Part shown: positions 35,111 through 46,528 of the stretch, piece after piece | Layout of the letters: the number at the start of each line of letters is the position of its first letter | How positions within the stretch are numbered: the first letter of the stretch is position 1 | DNA from: Acanthornis magna | Lineage: Eukaryota; Chordata; Aves; Passeriformes; Acanthizidae | Reading direction: 5' to 3' | Assembly (NCBI GenBank): GCA_036785705.1 | Contig: JAWUZG010000004.1 | Location: 10,202,501 to 10,266,500 of the forward strand | Length of the DNA stretch: 64,000 nucleotides | Notes under the pieces: model-generated | What the model saw: only the letters and a program-made list of their open reading frames with translations | What the model was told of the DNA's origin: nothing | The model's database searches: none | Program-made: the position numbers and the translations under genes

Positions 35111-36439
35111 ATTCAATTAAAATCAGCGACTGCTGCTGGCGTAAAATAAATTTGACAAAATACCAAGAGAATCTGTATTGTAGGTCAAACTATTTTCCTT
35201 CTAAACTGAAAGAAAATAACTGTGGGAAATGAGTTAGTGCAATTGTTGTCTAAATTTCACAAAATAATAATAAAAAAGTCATCCTGCAATTGCCTGTTCA
35301 CTGTGAAGTTAAACAAAACTCTACAGATTGAGATGATACCACTATAAAACTAAACAATTTAAAGTGTTTACATATTTATGAAAATAGGCTGCAAGAAGAT
35401 TAAGAGTCTTCTTTTTGGAATTCATACTGTGTTGTGAGCATAATTTCTCAAGAACCCGCTTATTTTCAAGGATTTATAGAAAAATAACATGATCTTGCTT
35501 CTTATTTGTGAAAAAAATTGATTTTACGGACAGTCTAGTTAAGCATTTCTTTAATGCGTGTGTCCTATACTGACAGGATACTGTAACCTGACTGTATGTC
35601 AAGACAAAGTTTGCAGCTTCCTTCTTCCTCTCTGTGATGACTCTTGTAAGGAAAACCAGGGAGTGATCCAAACAGCATCTGATCTGATCTGCCTGGGTTA
35701 GGAGGAGAAAATCTCACATTAAGAGAATGAATCTCACATGTCCTGAAGGCTAGATGCAGGTTTGCAAACATTTAGGCTCAGGTTCTCTTTGTCTAATATT
35801 TCGCACCAAGCAAGAGTTGCTAGACTTCTTTTCTAGATGACGTAAATCCAGAGGGCAATTTAGTGTTCTGAAGTTCTGAATCAACTGGAGATGCCCTATG
35901 TCTCTCTCCACTGCATACACAAGAAATGTAAAGGTTAATTTTCTAATGTTAGTTGGGATAACTTTGGTCCTCTGTGTGTACATGAAAACAATCATGTGAT
36001 GAATGATGAGGATAATTGTTAGCATTCAGAAAACTCACCAGATTCTTTTGTCTTCTATGTAAACTATTAACGTGGGAAGAAATTAGAAAAAAAACTTTAT
36101 TTGTTTGAAAATATGCACTTAAAAAATTAAGATTGCGAGATGCTCAAGCTGATATAACTGCTAGGGTCAGGTGAACCAGCTGTTTGTCAATTATTAGTAA
36201 TATATTAATGCTTATAGTAATGAGATTTTTGCTAATTAATCCATTAAACTTTCTTGTTCTATTTTCCTGCTAATTTTTCTAGTATAACAAGGACTTATGA
36301 GAATTTGCAAAGAGTTTTACACGTGTATAATATCTTGACCTATATAATAAGTCTAGAACTTATCTGAGTATACTGAAGACCTTTCTGGTCATCTGCATGT
36401 CATTTTTGCCCATAATCTACTTCAAAGTAAATGAAAGTA
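35111..36439. other. noncoding stretch
   Basis: Overlapping minus-strand open frames of 65-91 codons at 35474-36025 with no family features and no splice support. No repeats assigned. Confidence 0.55.
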
Positions 36440-36985
36440 ACTGTAATCAAAATGACTTTGTAAGATGCAAAGTGACGAGGGCAGGTGCCAGCCTGGTAGC
36501 GGCTCTTCAGTCATATGGCATTCTACTGTGGAAAACAGCTGGACTGTGATTTATGAATGAGGATTCGTTAAAAAAACATCAGTATTATCCTGCATGGACA
36601 ATTAATCTGGTGGGAAGCCACCTAAACTTGGATCCAATGCAAGGCAGACTGCTGGCCTTCTAAAATAGCACGGTGAGCCTCCTTGATGAGGTAGTAACTT
36701 GTGTTAAAAGCAGTCACAAGGAAGCAGACCGTGAAATGAGTTGAGTATACAACTGCCCAAACCTGATGTGCTGTTCAGAGCACGTCACCTATCCTTGCCT
36801 TTATCTATCCAAACATTAGGTACCTGAAAGATTAGCTGTTATAATAAACTAGGTGTGTGTGCCTCCAATTAAACAGATGGATAGAAGCATACTCATTCCA
36901 TCCCAGATCTTCAGATGGGGTCAGTTGTGCCTTGGAAGTGCATCTTTTTCTCGATTGACAACCATTTTGTTTTTCAGCCTGAAGT
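36440..36985. other. complex-sequence block, possible conserved noncoding element
   Basis: About 550 bases of information-rich sequence with few homopolymers and no long open frame on either strand. Homeodomain-type ATTA cores occur, for example acaattaatctg near 36599-36610 and ccaattaaaca near 36866. The lack of coding frames together with non-repetitive composition is compatible with a noncoding regulatory element. Evidence is compositional only. Confidence 0.2.
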
Positions 36986-37628
36986 CCTTATTTTCAGGCA
37001 CCTCAATGTTAGATAACATGAAATGAACACCGAATTTAATGATGTTCTAGTTAATTTCTGAGCAGCGACAAATTTTATGCAGAAGTATGATTTAAAAAAA
37101 TCTACTTTAAAGAGGGTTAACAATGTAGCATGTCGGAAAATATATTTGAATTATTGAGTCATGATGATGAAAATATTATTAAAAGTGAGAAAAGAGAAAT
37201 TGAAGAAAGCTTTTCTGTCTTCCAGTGTACAATCACTGGATCTCATATATGACAGAAGTTTTGTACTTAGATTTTGTCTCTTTGGGGCTATATCTTTTCT
37301 ATGGAGTGTGAATCAAATTGATACTTTTGGTAGATCTGAACTGGTTTTGTACTACAGGTAGTTTGAGAAGTTTGTAAATGTATAAAACTTCCTATTCACG
37401 ACTCTATCAGCAGAATTCTTTAACATTAATGAGAAGAAAATTTTAAAAAGTCACAGATATTTTTAAAAAATACATTTGAATGATAGTTACACACGAGGCA
37501 GTAAACATCTTTGAAACTTCCTAAAACTCCCCCCAAACAAACAAGCAAATGAAACTAACCAAACAAAAACCCTACCAAGGCTCTTATTTTTTTTTTGGGG
37601 ATTGTGTGTGTGTTCCTTCATGCACATC
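36986..37628. other. noncoding stretch
   Basis: AT-rich sequence with one 66-codon chance frame (37161-37361). A short TG run (37603-37612) precedes the microsatellite that follows. Confidence 0.6.
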
Positions 37629-37651
37629 TGTGTGTGTGTGTGTGTGTGTGT
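37629..37651 (+). repeat. TG dinucleotide microsatellite
   Basis: Eleven perfect TG units plus one T. Capable of Z-DNA formation and likely polymorphic. It produces the Cys/Val repeat in an overlapping open frame. Confidence 0.95.
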
Positions 37652-38726
37652 ATTCCAAATGTGGCAACTATGGGCACCATTCTTGTTTTGTCACGAGCCT
37701 CAGTTCAAGACTTTTTCCAGATAGCATTTTTTCACTCTTGAGGTAGAAGTTTGAGATAGGTCAAGTCAAGTACATCCTGAAAATTCCTATTTAATTCTTA
37801 AGGGAGTCTAGATGATTACTTTATGTGGGTGTCTGCACAGCAGAAGTCTGAAGTTGTTAAGGTTAATCCCATCCTATGCATATGTTTGAGGAAAGATGTT
37901 ACACTTGGTTTCAACAAAAATGTCAGCAAAATCTTGCATATGGAGCTCTAATAGACAGTCACAGAAATACTGTGATTGTTCTCTAGATTTTCTTATGCCA
38001 TACTATTCTTTTATTTCCGTATATTGAAATGCAAAGAATGAGTTTTGAGTCGTATTTTGTGAGTAGAGAACTAACTACATAAATTAATATATTTTGGACA
38101 TTAAACAACTTAAGATAAAGCAGTCTGATCTTGTTTCTGATCCAAACTTTTCATAACATTTTTGTGGACCCTTGGATATTTGACCAGAGAAAACCATCAA
38201 TATGCCAAAAAAAGAAATTTCAAAAGTAGTAATGCAATAAATTACGTATTTTGCCTGTTTACAAATGAGAAGCTGACTATTATTGATGTAGTAAATGGTT
38301 TTCAGTTTGACTGGATTTATTTCTCAACTGCACTGAAACCTCAGAGAAAAAGAGAATAACATGCAAAAAACTTAAGCAATAAAGCATCAATCTTTAAAAC
38401 ACAGAGAGATTGGCACAACTCAGCCACTCACTACAAACCACTTCTCCATGGCTGTGTAAGATTTAAGATTGAGTCTCTGCAGAACCAAATTAAATAAATA
38501 CAGTTCAGAGGGTGTTTCTGATAGTTGTATGGCTCAGATATACAGTATTGGTATGCCAGGTTATGCCCAAGACTATTTTATGGCTATTTGGTAATTAAGT
38601 ATTTAACTTTACAAATTATGTTTTTCTATAACTTCATTTTGTGGAAAACATCAATTAACTAGATTCAGTTGGGAATGACTGTTTGATCACAGGGGCTGTT
38701 AAAAGAGCACATGACTACAACTGAGT
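37652..38726. other. noncoding stretch, nothing recognised
   Basis: AT-rich, no credible open frame or repeat. Confidence 0.6.
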
Positions 38727-38827
38727 ATCCAGGACGGATAAAACCCTGAGTAAGAAACCCAGTCTAATACCTGACTCTGTTTTCAGCCACGGACTTCCTA
38801 AAGTCCTTCCAGCCTAAACTATCAAAG
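38727..38827 (+). mobile_element. CR1 LINE 3' fragment, sense
   Basis: The order tatccaggacggataaaacc, ctgagtaagaaacccagtct, a cctgactctg segment, and aagtccttccagcctaaact matches the avian CR1 3' UTR order (ccaggctggatgggg, tgagcaacctggtct, tgtccctg, ggtcccttccaacccaaac). Strongly diverged and lacking the terminal ATTCTATGA repeats. About 870 bases upstream of the better-preserved CR1 that follows, in the same orientation but of a different subfamily type, so a separate insertion. Confidence 0.65.
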
Positions 38828-39696
38828 AATGTTCTCATCACAATGGATTCTCATCAGTTGTCATCACAACAATGCTTTCTTATTCCTCCCCATCCAAGAA
38901 TTGCCTAGAATTTCTATAGTTCAAAAATACTTTTCTGCTTATCTGGACGGTGTCATGGGATACAGATTCCTTATTTCTCCTCTACAATGTAAACTGTGCT
39001 GGACAACATCATAGGTAGAATCATCACTGAGATCTATAAATCTACAAATCTGCATATTGCTATATTTTCTACATGGCAAACAGTCAGATACTTTCCTTCT
39101 CGGGAAACCATCCTCTATTCTATTCTTGCATTTACTTTTCCTCACCCTTATGAGCTACTGTACAATAGTTTCTTCAGGGAATTTCAGAGTTTGAGAATGT
39201 TATAGCAAAAAGGGAGGAGAATTACACAAAAGTCTGTAAATTAAGAGTTGCTCCACATTACGAATGAGCCTTAAAATCTCTGCAACAGTGAAAATGTAAC
39301 AATTGAGGGAAATAAAACGGGGTGAAGCTGAGGGCTGTGTGAGGACTCTTCATCTGTACGTGGGAGAAATAGGTCCTGAAACATGCACATGTGGAGGACA
39401 ATAATATTATTTGCAAGAGAAAATGAGTATTTTTGTGGACAATCTGAGCACCTATAAGAGAATATGAAAGGATCACTGTGTACAAAGAGGAGCTGAGCCA
39501 AACCCTGAGAGACAAGTGGCAAAACACAAAGTTTGGATGGAGAAGAGCTAGTTAAGACACATTATTATGTGTTGTCTTTAAAGTCTTTATTAAGTTGTTT
39601 TTGCTGTATTGAGATTTTATTTATTTCAGGTTATGATGTCTAAAAAGAGGAAAAGAAGTATGAAACCAGTGACACTGTGTTTGAAGCGAAAGAAAC
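38828..39696. other. noncoding stretch
   Basis: Short overlapping frames on both strands (60-89 codons) without family features; no repeat assigned. Confidence 0.55.
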
Positions 39697-40245
39697 AATT
39701 CTGGTGCAGTCTCACCTCAAGTGCTGTGTGCAGTTCTGGGCATGACAAAAAAGGAAAGATATAAAGCTGTTAGAGAGTATTCAAAGGAGAGCTGTGAAGA
39801 TGGTGAACAGTCTAGAGAGCAAGCTCTACAAGGAGCGGCTGAGAGCACTTGATTTCCTTGTCCTGGAGAAGAGGAGACTGAGGGGAGGCCTGATTGTTCT
39901 CTTCAGCTTCCTCATGAGGGGAAGTAAAGAGGCAGGCACTGATCTCCTCTCTGGTGACCAATGACAGGGAGGGACCAATGAGGGAATAGCCAGAAGCTGT
40001 TTCAGGGGAGGCTTAGTTTGGATATCAGGAAAAGGTTCTTCACTCAGAGGGTGGCTGGGCACTGGAACAGGCTCCCCAGGGAAGTGGTCACAGCCTTGGA
40101 ACCCACCAAGCCTGACAGAACTCAAGAAGCATTTGGATAATGATCTCGGACACATGGTGTGATTTCTGGGGTTGTCCTGTGCAGGGCCAGGAGTTGGACT
40201 CCATGATCTTAATGGGTCCCTTCCTAATCAGGATATTCTACGAAA
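39697..40245 (+). mobile_element. CR1 LINE 3' part (CR1-X-like), sense
   Basis: The largest and best-preserved CR1 in the window. The first 200 bases correspond to the C-terminal end of the reverse-transcriptase ORF2: the frame near 39713 still reads HLKCCVQFWA, and further on LLES-QRRAVKM and LEKRRLRGGL are discernible, interrupted by stops and frame changes. The 3' part holds ttcaggggaggcttagtttg, aggttcttcactcagagggt, tggaacaggctccccaggga and a terminal cttaatgggtcccttcctaa followed by atattcta. It is 5'-truncated (a full CR1 is roughly 4.5 kb) and cannot move on its own. The 109-codon minus-strand frame at 39826-40155 is an antisense shadow. Confidence 0.92.
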
Positions 40246-40544
40246 TAAAATTTAATAGTAGATTCAGAAAGAGAGCATTAATTGGTGGACTCCCTCAGAA
40301 ACATTTCTGTCTTTGATACTACCAGACTGTGGGCTCATGCTGTACCCTCCTGATCTTCCTGTCAGGTCCCTTTCCCCGATTTCCTATGCCGTTGGTGTAG
40401 AAATTCACATATAGATTATTTTGATGGGCTTATCCTGAACTTTATCCTGAAAGATAACCTAATGCCTGCTGAAAGAATTATGTACTGGTTACCATCATGG
40501 AAAAATGGTTTTCTTAGAATAACTACCTCCTTAAGCTTTCTTAC

Positions 40545-40546
<2 letters not shown>
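40246..40546. other. noncoding spacer
   Basis: No gene or repeat recognised between the CR1 and the T tract. Confidence 0.6.

Positions 40547-40582
<36 letters not shown>
40547..40582 (+). repeat. poly-T tract (36 nt)
   Basis: The longest uninterrupted homopolymer in the window. No retroposed sequence with matching orientation is visible next to it, so it is best treated as a mononucleotide microsatellite. Length in the assembly may be imprecise. Confidence 0.95.
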
Positions 40583-40583
<1 letters not shown>

Positions 40584-41088
40584 TGTAGTGTACTAAATGG
40601 CGCGAACACATTTCTGTATGGTAGAAGTTTTTATTCTGTATAAATCCAGTACTGGATAGATGCACAAACAATATAGGCTCTTTAAAAAGATATTTCAAAG
40701 AATTGTATAAACTGCAGGTTAAGCAGTTCTTGGTTCTGTCTAAGTGGTTTTGCATTTAAGTTTTCTGTATATTGAATGAAGCACTGAAAAACTCTGAAAG
40801 ATCTTTTTCCTTTCTTACTACCATGCATGCATGGACAAAATCAGCCAAGCAGGAAAATAAAGAGATAATGAGAAACTAAGCATCTATTTGCATTCCCAAG
40901 GGGCTCTGTTCATTCAGATGTGATATTTCCTCTGTACCTTTAGTAGTTAAAAGGAGGATTTCACTTGAAGTCCTGGATGAAGGATTATTGATCCAGATGA
41001 AAGGAAAAATGAGAAAGAAGCAAAATTACCTTCTTCCCCAAAGGTTCAAAAAGTTTAAAACTAGATAATTTTTTTCCTAAAACTCTCC
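40583..41088. other. noncoding spacer
   Basis: Ordinary AT-rich sequence; nothing assigned. Confidence 0.6.
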
Positions 41089-41262
41089 ATCCAAACCAAA
41101 CAGAACTGAACCAAACAAAACCAAACCAAAATAAAACAAAAGGTAAAGAAAGCACACAAGAAAAACAAAACCAAAAGAACCCCACCAAAACCAAACCAAC
41201 AAACAAAAAAAGAAAACAAAAAGAAAGCCCAACAGAACAAAACAAAAATTAAAAAATTAAAA
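41089..41262 (+). repeat. A/C-rich low-complexity tract, degenerate AAACC/AAAAC
   Basis: About 170 bases almost without T and with few G, built of irregular aaacc, aaaac and aaaaca units. On the minus strand it reads as GGTTT/GTTTT and generates the Phe-, Val-, Trp- and Gly-rich open frames at 40985-41351, which are artefacts of the composition. One strand is nearly pyrimidine-T/G only. Confidence 0.9.
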
Positions 41263-42649
41263 TTATAATGGGATATGTAAGAAGAAGTTTTCAGTACATA
41301 AGATAAATCAAGGTTTTTTGAACAGATGGATAAACTGACAGATACTTGCAAATTTCCATGTTCATAGTTAAAACAAGAGCTTGCTTTTCTGAAGGAGTAA
41401 AGAGGTTGGAGATTTTTCAGGATTGTGGAGTAACTTATTTCTATTTAAAATCTAAAAAAAAAAAACTTAAAAAACCTAAAAGAGGTGAGGATGTAGGTTT
41501 TTTTAGGTTATTTAAGTACACTTACATTTACAGACAATGACTGAAACAACTAATCAAAGATGTGGAGACTTAGTGTCTGAACTTGAATGAATTCAATCAC
41601 ACACTTTAAATGGATGCCTAAATGCCTTATGTATTTATTCCAGTATGTTTTATTTGTTGTGATGGTTCTCTGTGCTGAGGTAAAAGCTTCTCTTTAATAT
41701 GCTGCTTTTATAAAAAACACTTGTTTACCACTTGTTGTAATAACAGATTATCATTGAAGACAAGGCTGAAACTTACTAACATAATTTCTGAACTAGAGTA
41801 GAGAAATGAGAAGAATTTTTATCTGTTCCTTCTGATCTAATGTCAGTAATGGGGAGATGGGCAAACCAAATTTTTATGAGAGAACATAATTATAAGATAA
41901 GAACACCTAAGATGGCGTTAAAGTGATTCAGTTAGATAAGAGATGCACTAAATACTATAATATGTTCATAGCACAGAGGAAGAAGTTTTTATGCTTTCAC
42001 AGGCCACTCTTCCCTGTTATTTGGTCCAAGTCACACCCTTGTGTGGCTTTTAATACTATTTGGACTTCTCGGTTTTCAAATGTCTTTTCATCAGTGTTTC
42101 TTCAATTAATGAGAAAAGAGGATGGTGACATTGCTATTCTACACAGCTGTACAGGAGCTATTTACAGCATGTATTTGTCATACAGTTTTGCTAATTGAAA
42201 CGTAACGTGCAGATTATGCACATCAAAAACACCTTTCCAGTGACTAAATTAATCCATGTTATTCAGAGTACAAGCATGATGTTAGCATTTCCTTTAAGAA
42301 ATTTGGCTTTCTAGATCAGTTAAACGTCAAACCTCCCTACTTTCACACAGTGTTTTCATAATAAACAAAGTACATCACTCAGATTTTACGTCTTCTGACT
42401 GTTATGGAAACTTTCTGTAAAGACTTTGGTGACGCCTTGCAGAAAACTTTGAAAGTTCTGGGTTTTTCCAAGTAATTCTGCAAATGTTGTCTAGTATTTC
42501 CTTTCTCCTTGTAAGATGCATTATCTAAGACAACAGATGTTGTATCTCTGTGATGAGTCTTTCTCTAAAGGTAATAACCTTTTATTTGTCTGTAATATAT
42601 ATTCTGAATCATGACATACACTATGATTTGATTATTTTTATTATTTCAG
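41263..42649. other. noncoding stretch
   Basis: Nothing recognised except a 91-codon plus-strand frame (41923-42198) without family features. Confidence 0.55.
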
Positions 42650-42829
42650 GCAAGGAAGTGGGCATTAATGGCACTATTAACGGTCATTGTAGTTGTGAAA
42701 GTCTTTGTCAGTCTTAAAATAATGTATCAAGCCTGGAGCATCCCTAGAGGAAAACACCAACAATTTTTTCTTATTCTTCCCTCCCCTGCACCCCTACCTT
42801 ATCCCTCCCCAGGTTATGAAACAAAATAA
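42650..42829 (+). other. exon-like open segment after acceptor-like site
   Basis: A T-rich tract ending tttattatttcag (AG at 42648-42649) is followed by a frame that begins exactly at 42650 and stays open for 59 codons to a TAA at 42827-42829. The first third would be basic then strongly hydrophobic (ALLTVIVVVKVFV around residues 8-20), the end Pro-rich (PSPAPLPYPSP). It could be read as a terminal coding exon with a membrane segment, but no family is recognisable, the pyrimidine tract is interrupted by A and G, and the Pro-rich end is coded by a low-complexity C/T run. Most likely fortuitous. Confidence 0.15.
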
Positions 42830-45800
42830 CTTTATCATTCTACCCTATAGGTAACCCTATAACATAGTCTCTATATGTGGGCTAAACATCAGATATGGCA
42901 CAATTCCAGTTTGTGCTTGAGCCTTTTACTCTCTGTAGTGTGCACTGTTTTCATATCTTTCTGTTAATTATATTTTCCTTAGATGACAGCTGACTGGTGA
43001 AAAGAAAGGGTGAAGGCTTGTGGGAGTAGGAGTGGGCTGTTTAAATGTGATTGGAAAGAACTTAACTGCATAAAATTATGTGCCTATGTTGGGTCAATTT
43101 ACCACCCATATACTTTTTGCATGTAACTGAAAAAGAAGAGAGAAGAGAGGGTGCGAGAAAGACTATAAAATTAAATATTGCATAGATATCGATAAAGAAA
43201 TAATTTTAAATGAAAGGATTTTTTTTCTTTCTAACCTGAGGAGGGGAATGTTCCATGGAATCAAAATTCTCAGTGTTGCCCATTTCTTTATCTCAGAGCA
43301 TCCTTTACTGGATACTCTCAGTGAAATGTGGGTGGCAATGCAGTTTACAGATACAGTATGAATGCTCTTATTTTCTTACGTGGATTTTTGAGAAATGAGA
43401 ATAGTGGGTCCCATGAAAGATCTTATGTGAAATCTAGATATAATGTAATATGCAAATCAACATGTAAATCAACTATACATCTGTTTTTTGTTTTTTCCTA
43501 CCCTTCCTGTGTGCCCATTCCCAATCAATGAAACAAAGGAAGGAAAGAGAGCAGAAAGACATTGACAGTGGCTTCACAATGAAGGATAGTTTTACACTAA
43601 AAGCACGAATGCACTTTTTATATCTGTAGTATCTCTTATACTCCCTCAAATTATGCTGTTTAAAACCAGGATTTGCTGTTTAAGAGTCTGAATACAGATA
43701 GAATTTTCTTAGAATTTATAAGAAAATTTATTTCTTAGTATATGACTTAATTGGAAAAATGGTTTTAAAAATTTAGCACTTTTTATCAGAATTTGTCACG
43801 AATCTTTTAAATAATAAAATAGTTATTCAGACCTGCTACTTAGCAAAATCTCTTTTTTTTCCCCTTGTATTATATAAAAACGACAATTTAGTTTCAGTGA
43901 CTTGAAATACCTACTATTTTTTCCTTAAAATGTCACCTAATTAAACTGTTGAACACAAGATCAGTACTACTGTTGAGGAGATATGTAGGCCACATTTTAT
44001 TTACTTTGAACTTCTTTCTATTTATGCTACCTTCCACTCTCTTTCCTTCTTAGAGATACATTCCCCAATTCTACTTTTTTATATAAGGAAGGAGAAGTCT
44101 AGTTAGTACGTCTTTTTTCTGTGCTTAAAGCAGGAAAGCAAGTGTTGTATACCCCCAAATTTTAATTTAATTCCCTTAGATGCTCATTATCCCAGACCTG
44201 GAAGGCTAGAACATTTATCCTGTTGATTTCAAAGGTTACAGAATTTCAAGTTCTTTCTGTTCTTGCATAAATAGGTGAAAATGAGAAAACTCTACCCCAG
44301 TCAGTAGTTCAAAGACAGCTGATTAGGTTTCATAGAGCAACAAATCTAGCACAGCCAGTCTATGAACTCAGTTCAAGTTTCCTTTGACAAAAGCATCAAG
44401 GCCAGCTAAGTAGAATAGAAGTGATAAGAATATAGTTATCATTCATATTATCCATTTGTTATTCTTAGCTGTTATCTGCTGTAGATTGTTAATAGCAGGA
44501 ACTTGACAAAAAAAGAGTGAAGGCATAGTAAAAGTAAAACCCTTTAATATTTTGGTAGAGAAGTTCACCTGACTAATTTGTTTCTTAATTCAGAGTTTTC
44601 TAGGTATTGTGATGAAAGACACAAGTGTTTTTTAATGAGTTTTCAGAATACGGAAAACATTAGGTCTTTTATCTGGGGGAAACAATGGCCATATTAACTG
44701 GCTTAGAATCATGCATTTCAATTTGATTGTAATTCTGATTAGGTTCCTTCCCTTCAGCTCTCGGTTGAGAGCTACTGTAGAGTAACTTGCCAGAATCAAT
44801 AAGGATACCTGATGTCATTCCCATTTTTGATCACGGGTATACTCTTTAGGTCTCTCACATACTGAGAATTTAGTAAATTTGAATAAATTCTATTTGAAAA
44901 TCTTGTGGGATGGATTTTTCATTTATCATTAGTTTTTTAGCATGTCTTTTCAACACTGTTATCATCCATGGTGCTGGTGATGCTACTCATTTTCAAGTTA
45001 AAAGTATTAATTAAAGTTACATTACACTTAATGAAAAGGCTTAATATCATAGCATATTATTTCATTAATAATCTCTTAATTACATCCCAAACAGCCTCAG
45101 ATTGATTAATTTCTTTTCTTACTGTTTATCTGTAAATTAATCTTCCAATTGAATTAGTACATTTATTCATGAAAAGATTCTTATGAAACATTCCAATAGG
45201 TTAAAAAAATTATGAATTGTACTTTCTTTTTTGTAATTTGACAAAACTGAAGGTTTAATTTATTGATGATTTAACATGATCATTTTTAATGTAGATTTGA
45301 ATTAGTTTTCTGCATCATCTGATTTACAGTTGCTTTGCAGTAGGCTGGAAATCCTGTGTATTAGTTCTGTTTCAGGTGATCTTGTTAAGATTCATAGCTG
45401 TAAAGAGTAAGGAGCTTTCCTAGGTAACAGGATTGGTTGAATTAAAGACAAATGAATCTACTTCATCAATGAGAAGCCTGGTTAAAATACAGACATTTGA
45501 GTAACACTAAGCAGACACTGGCGAAGCTTAGTCTGCACCAAGGAACTGGGGGAAAATCATTGTCTCCCTACAATACAAATATGCATATGTATATGCAGGC
45601 GTAGCATGTGCCTGAATATTTTTTCATTTCTAGCATAGTGCCCCTATAAAATAAGGAAAAAGACCCAGACAAACTACAGAACAGGAAAAGGAGGAGGAAA
45701 TAATGCACAGGATTTTGAAAATCCAAAACTAATTAACCAAGCCAATATGTGTGTGCATACTCAGGTATGCTTTCAAGTGAGATTCATCTTTAACACTGCC

Positions 45801-46503
45801 TTAGCATATTCAGGTTCCAAATAGAGTGAGAATTCAGTAATAGAACTTTATTTTCATTGTCAGTTTTGGCTTCCTTCTCCTTCTGTTGTTTGCTCATTGT
45901 ACATACAAACACAGGAAAGCTCCAAGCTTAGAAAATAGTTTTTTCGATGTCCAGCAGAAAGAGTACCATCCAACTCTGTTATGAGATTTTGTCATGTGGT
46001 ACTTATTAAATTTTCTCAGCAGGTTTCTGTGTTATGCATGCTCAGCAACAGCCGGCTCTTCACATCCGTAAAACAACATCTAAGCTCCATAAAGGATCCA
46101 TTATCTGTGGAGTCCTAAATGCCTTCCTTACACAGAAGAAGCACACAGAGGAAGCACACTCATCAGGCACCATCTGATAAGAACATCATAGAAACATCAT
46201 CTGCTCCTCTGGCAGGGGTGGTTGGTATCTTTAGCTTAGTCATGTAGAACTGTGATAATTGAGGTGTCTCAGCTTGGTCACAGTCGGTATCATCCTTCTG
46301 CAGTTTGTTAGCCAGTGGGACTAATACAGCTGTATTGCACTAAAAGTCAAATTGTACCAGAATGCACAGAATTATCACTCAGGAAGAGGTTTTGATGCTT
46401 TCCTCATCTACTCATTTCTTCTTGCTTGCTAATAACTGTTGCCAGAGATTTTTTTCACTTTTTTCTAACCTTTTTCCACTTTTGCTTGTTAAGATTCTTT
46501 TAC
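42830..46503. other. AT-rich noncoding stretch
   Basis: No open frames above 67 codons and no repeat family recognised. Purine-rich patch at about 43131-43165. Confidence 0.65.
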
Positions 46504-46528
46504 TTTTTTTTTTTTTTTTTTTTTTTTT
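46504..46528 (+). repeat. poly-T tract (25 nt)
   Basis: Uninterrupted T run in a T-rich setting; it produces poly-Phe in two overlapping short frames. Confidence 0.95.

Noticed and set aside
39826..40155. 109-codon minus-strand frame
   Set aside because: Lies wholly inside a sense-oriented CR1; antisense shadow.
40985..41351. Phe/Val/Trp-rich membrane-like frames on the minus strand
   Set aside because: Pure consequence of the A/C-rich low-complexity tract.
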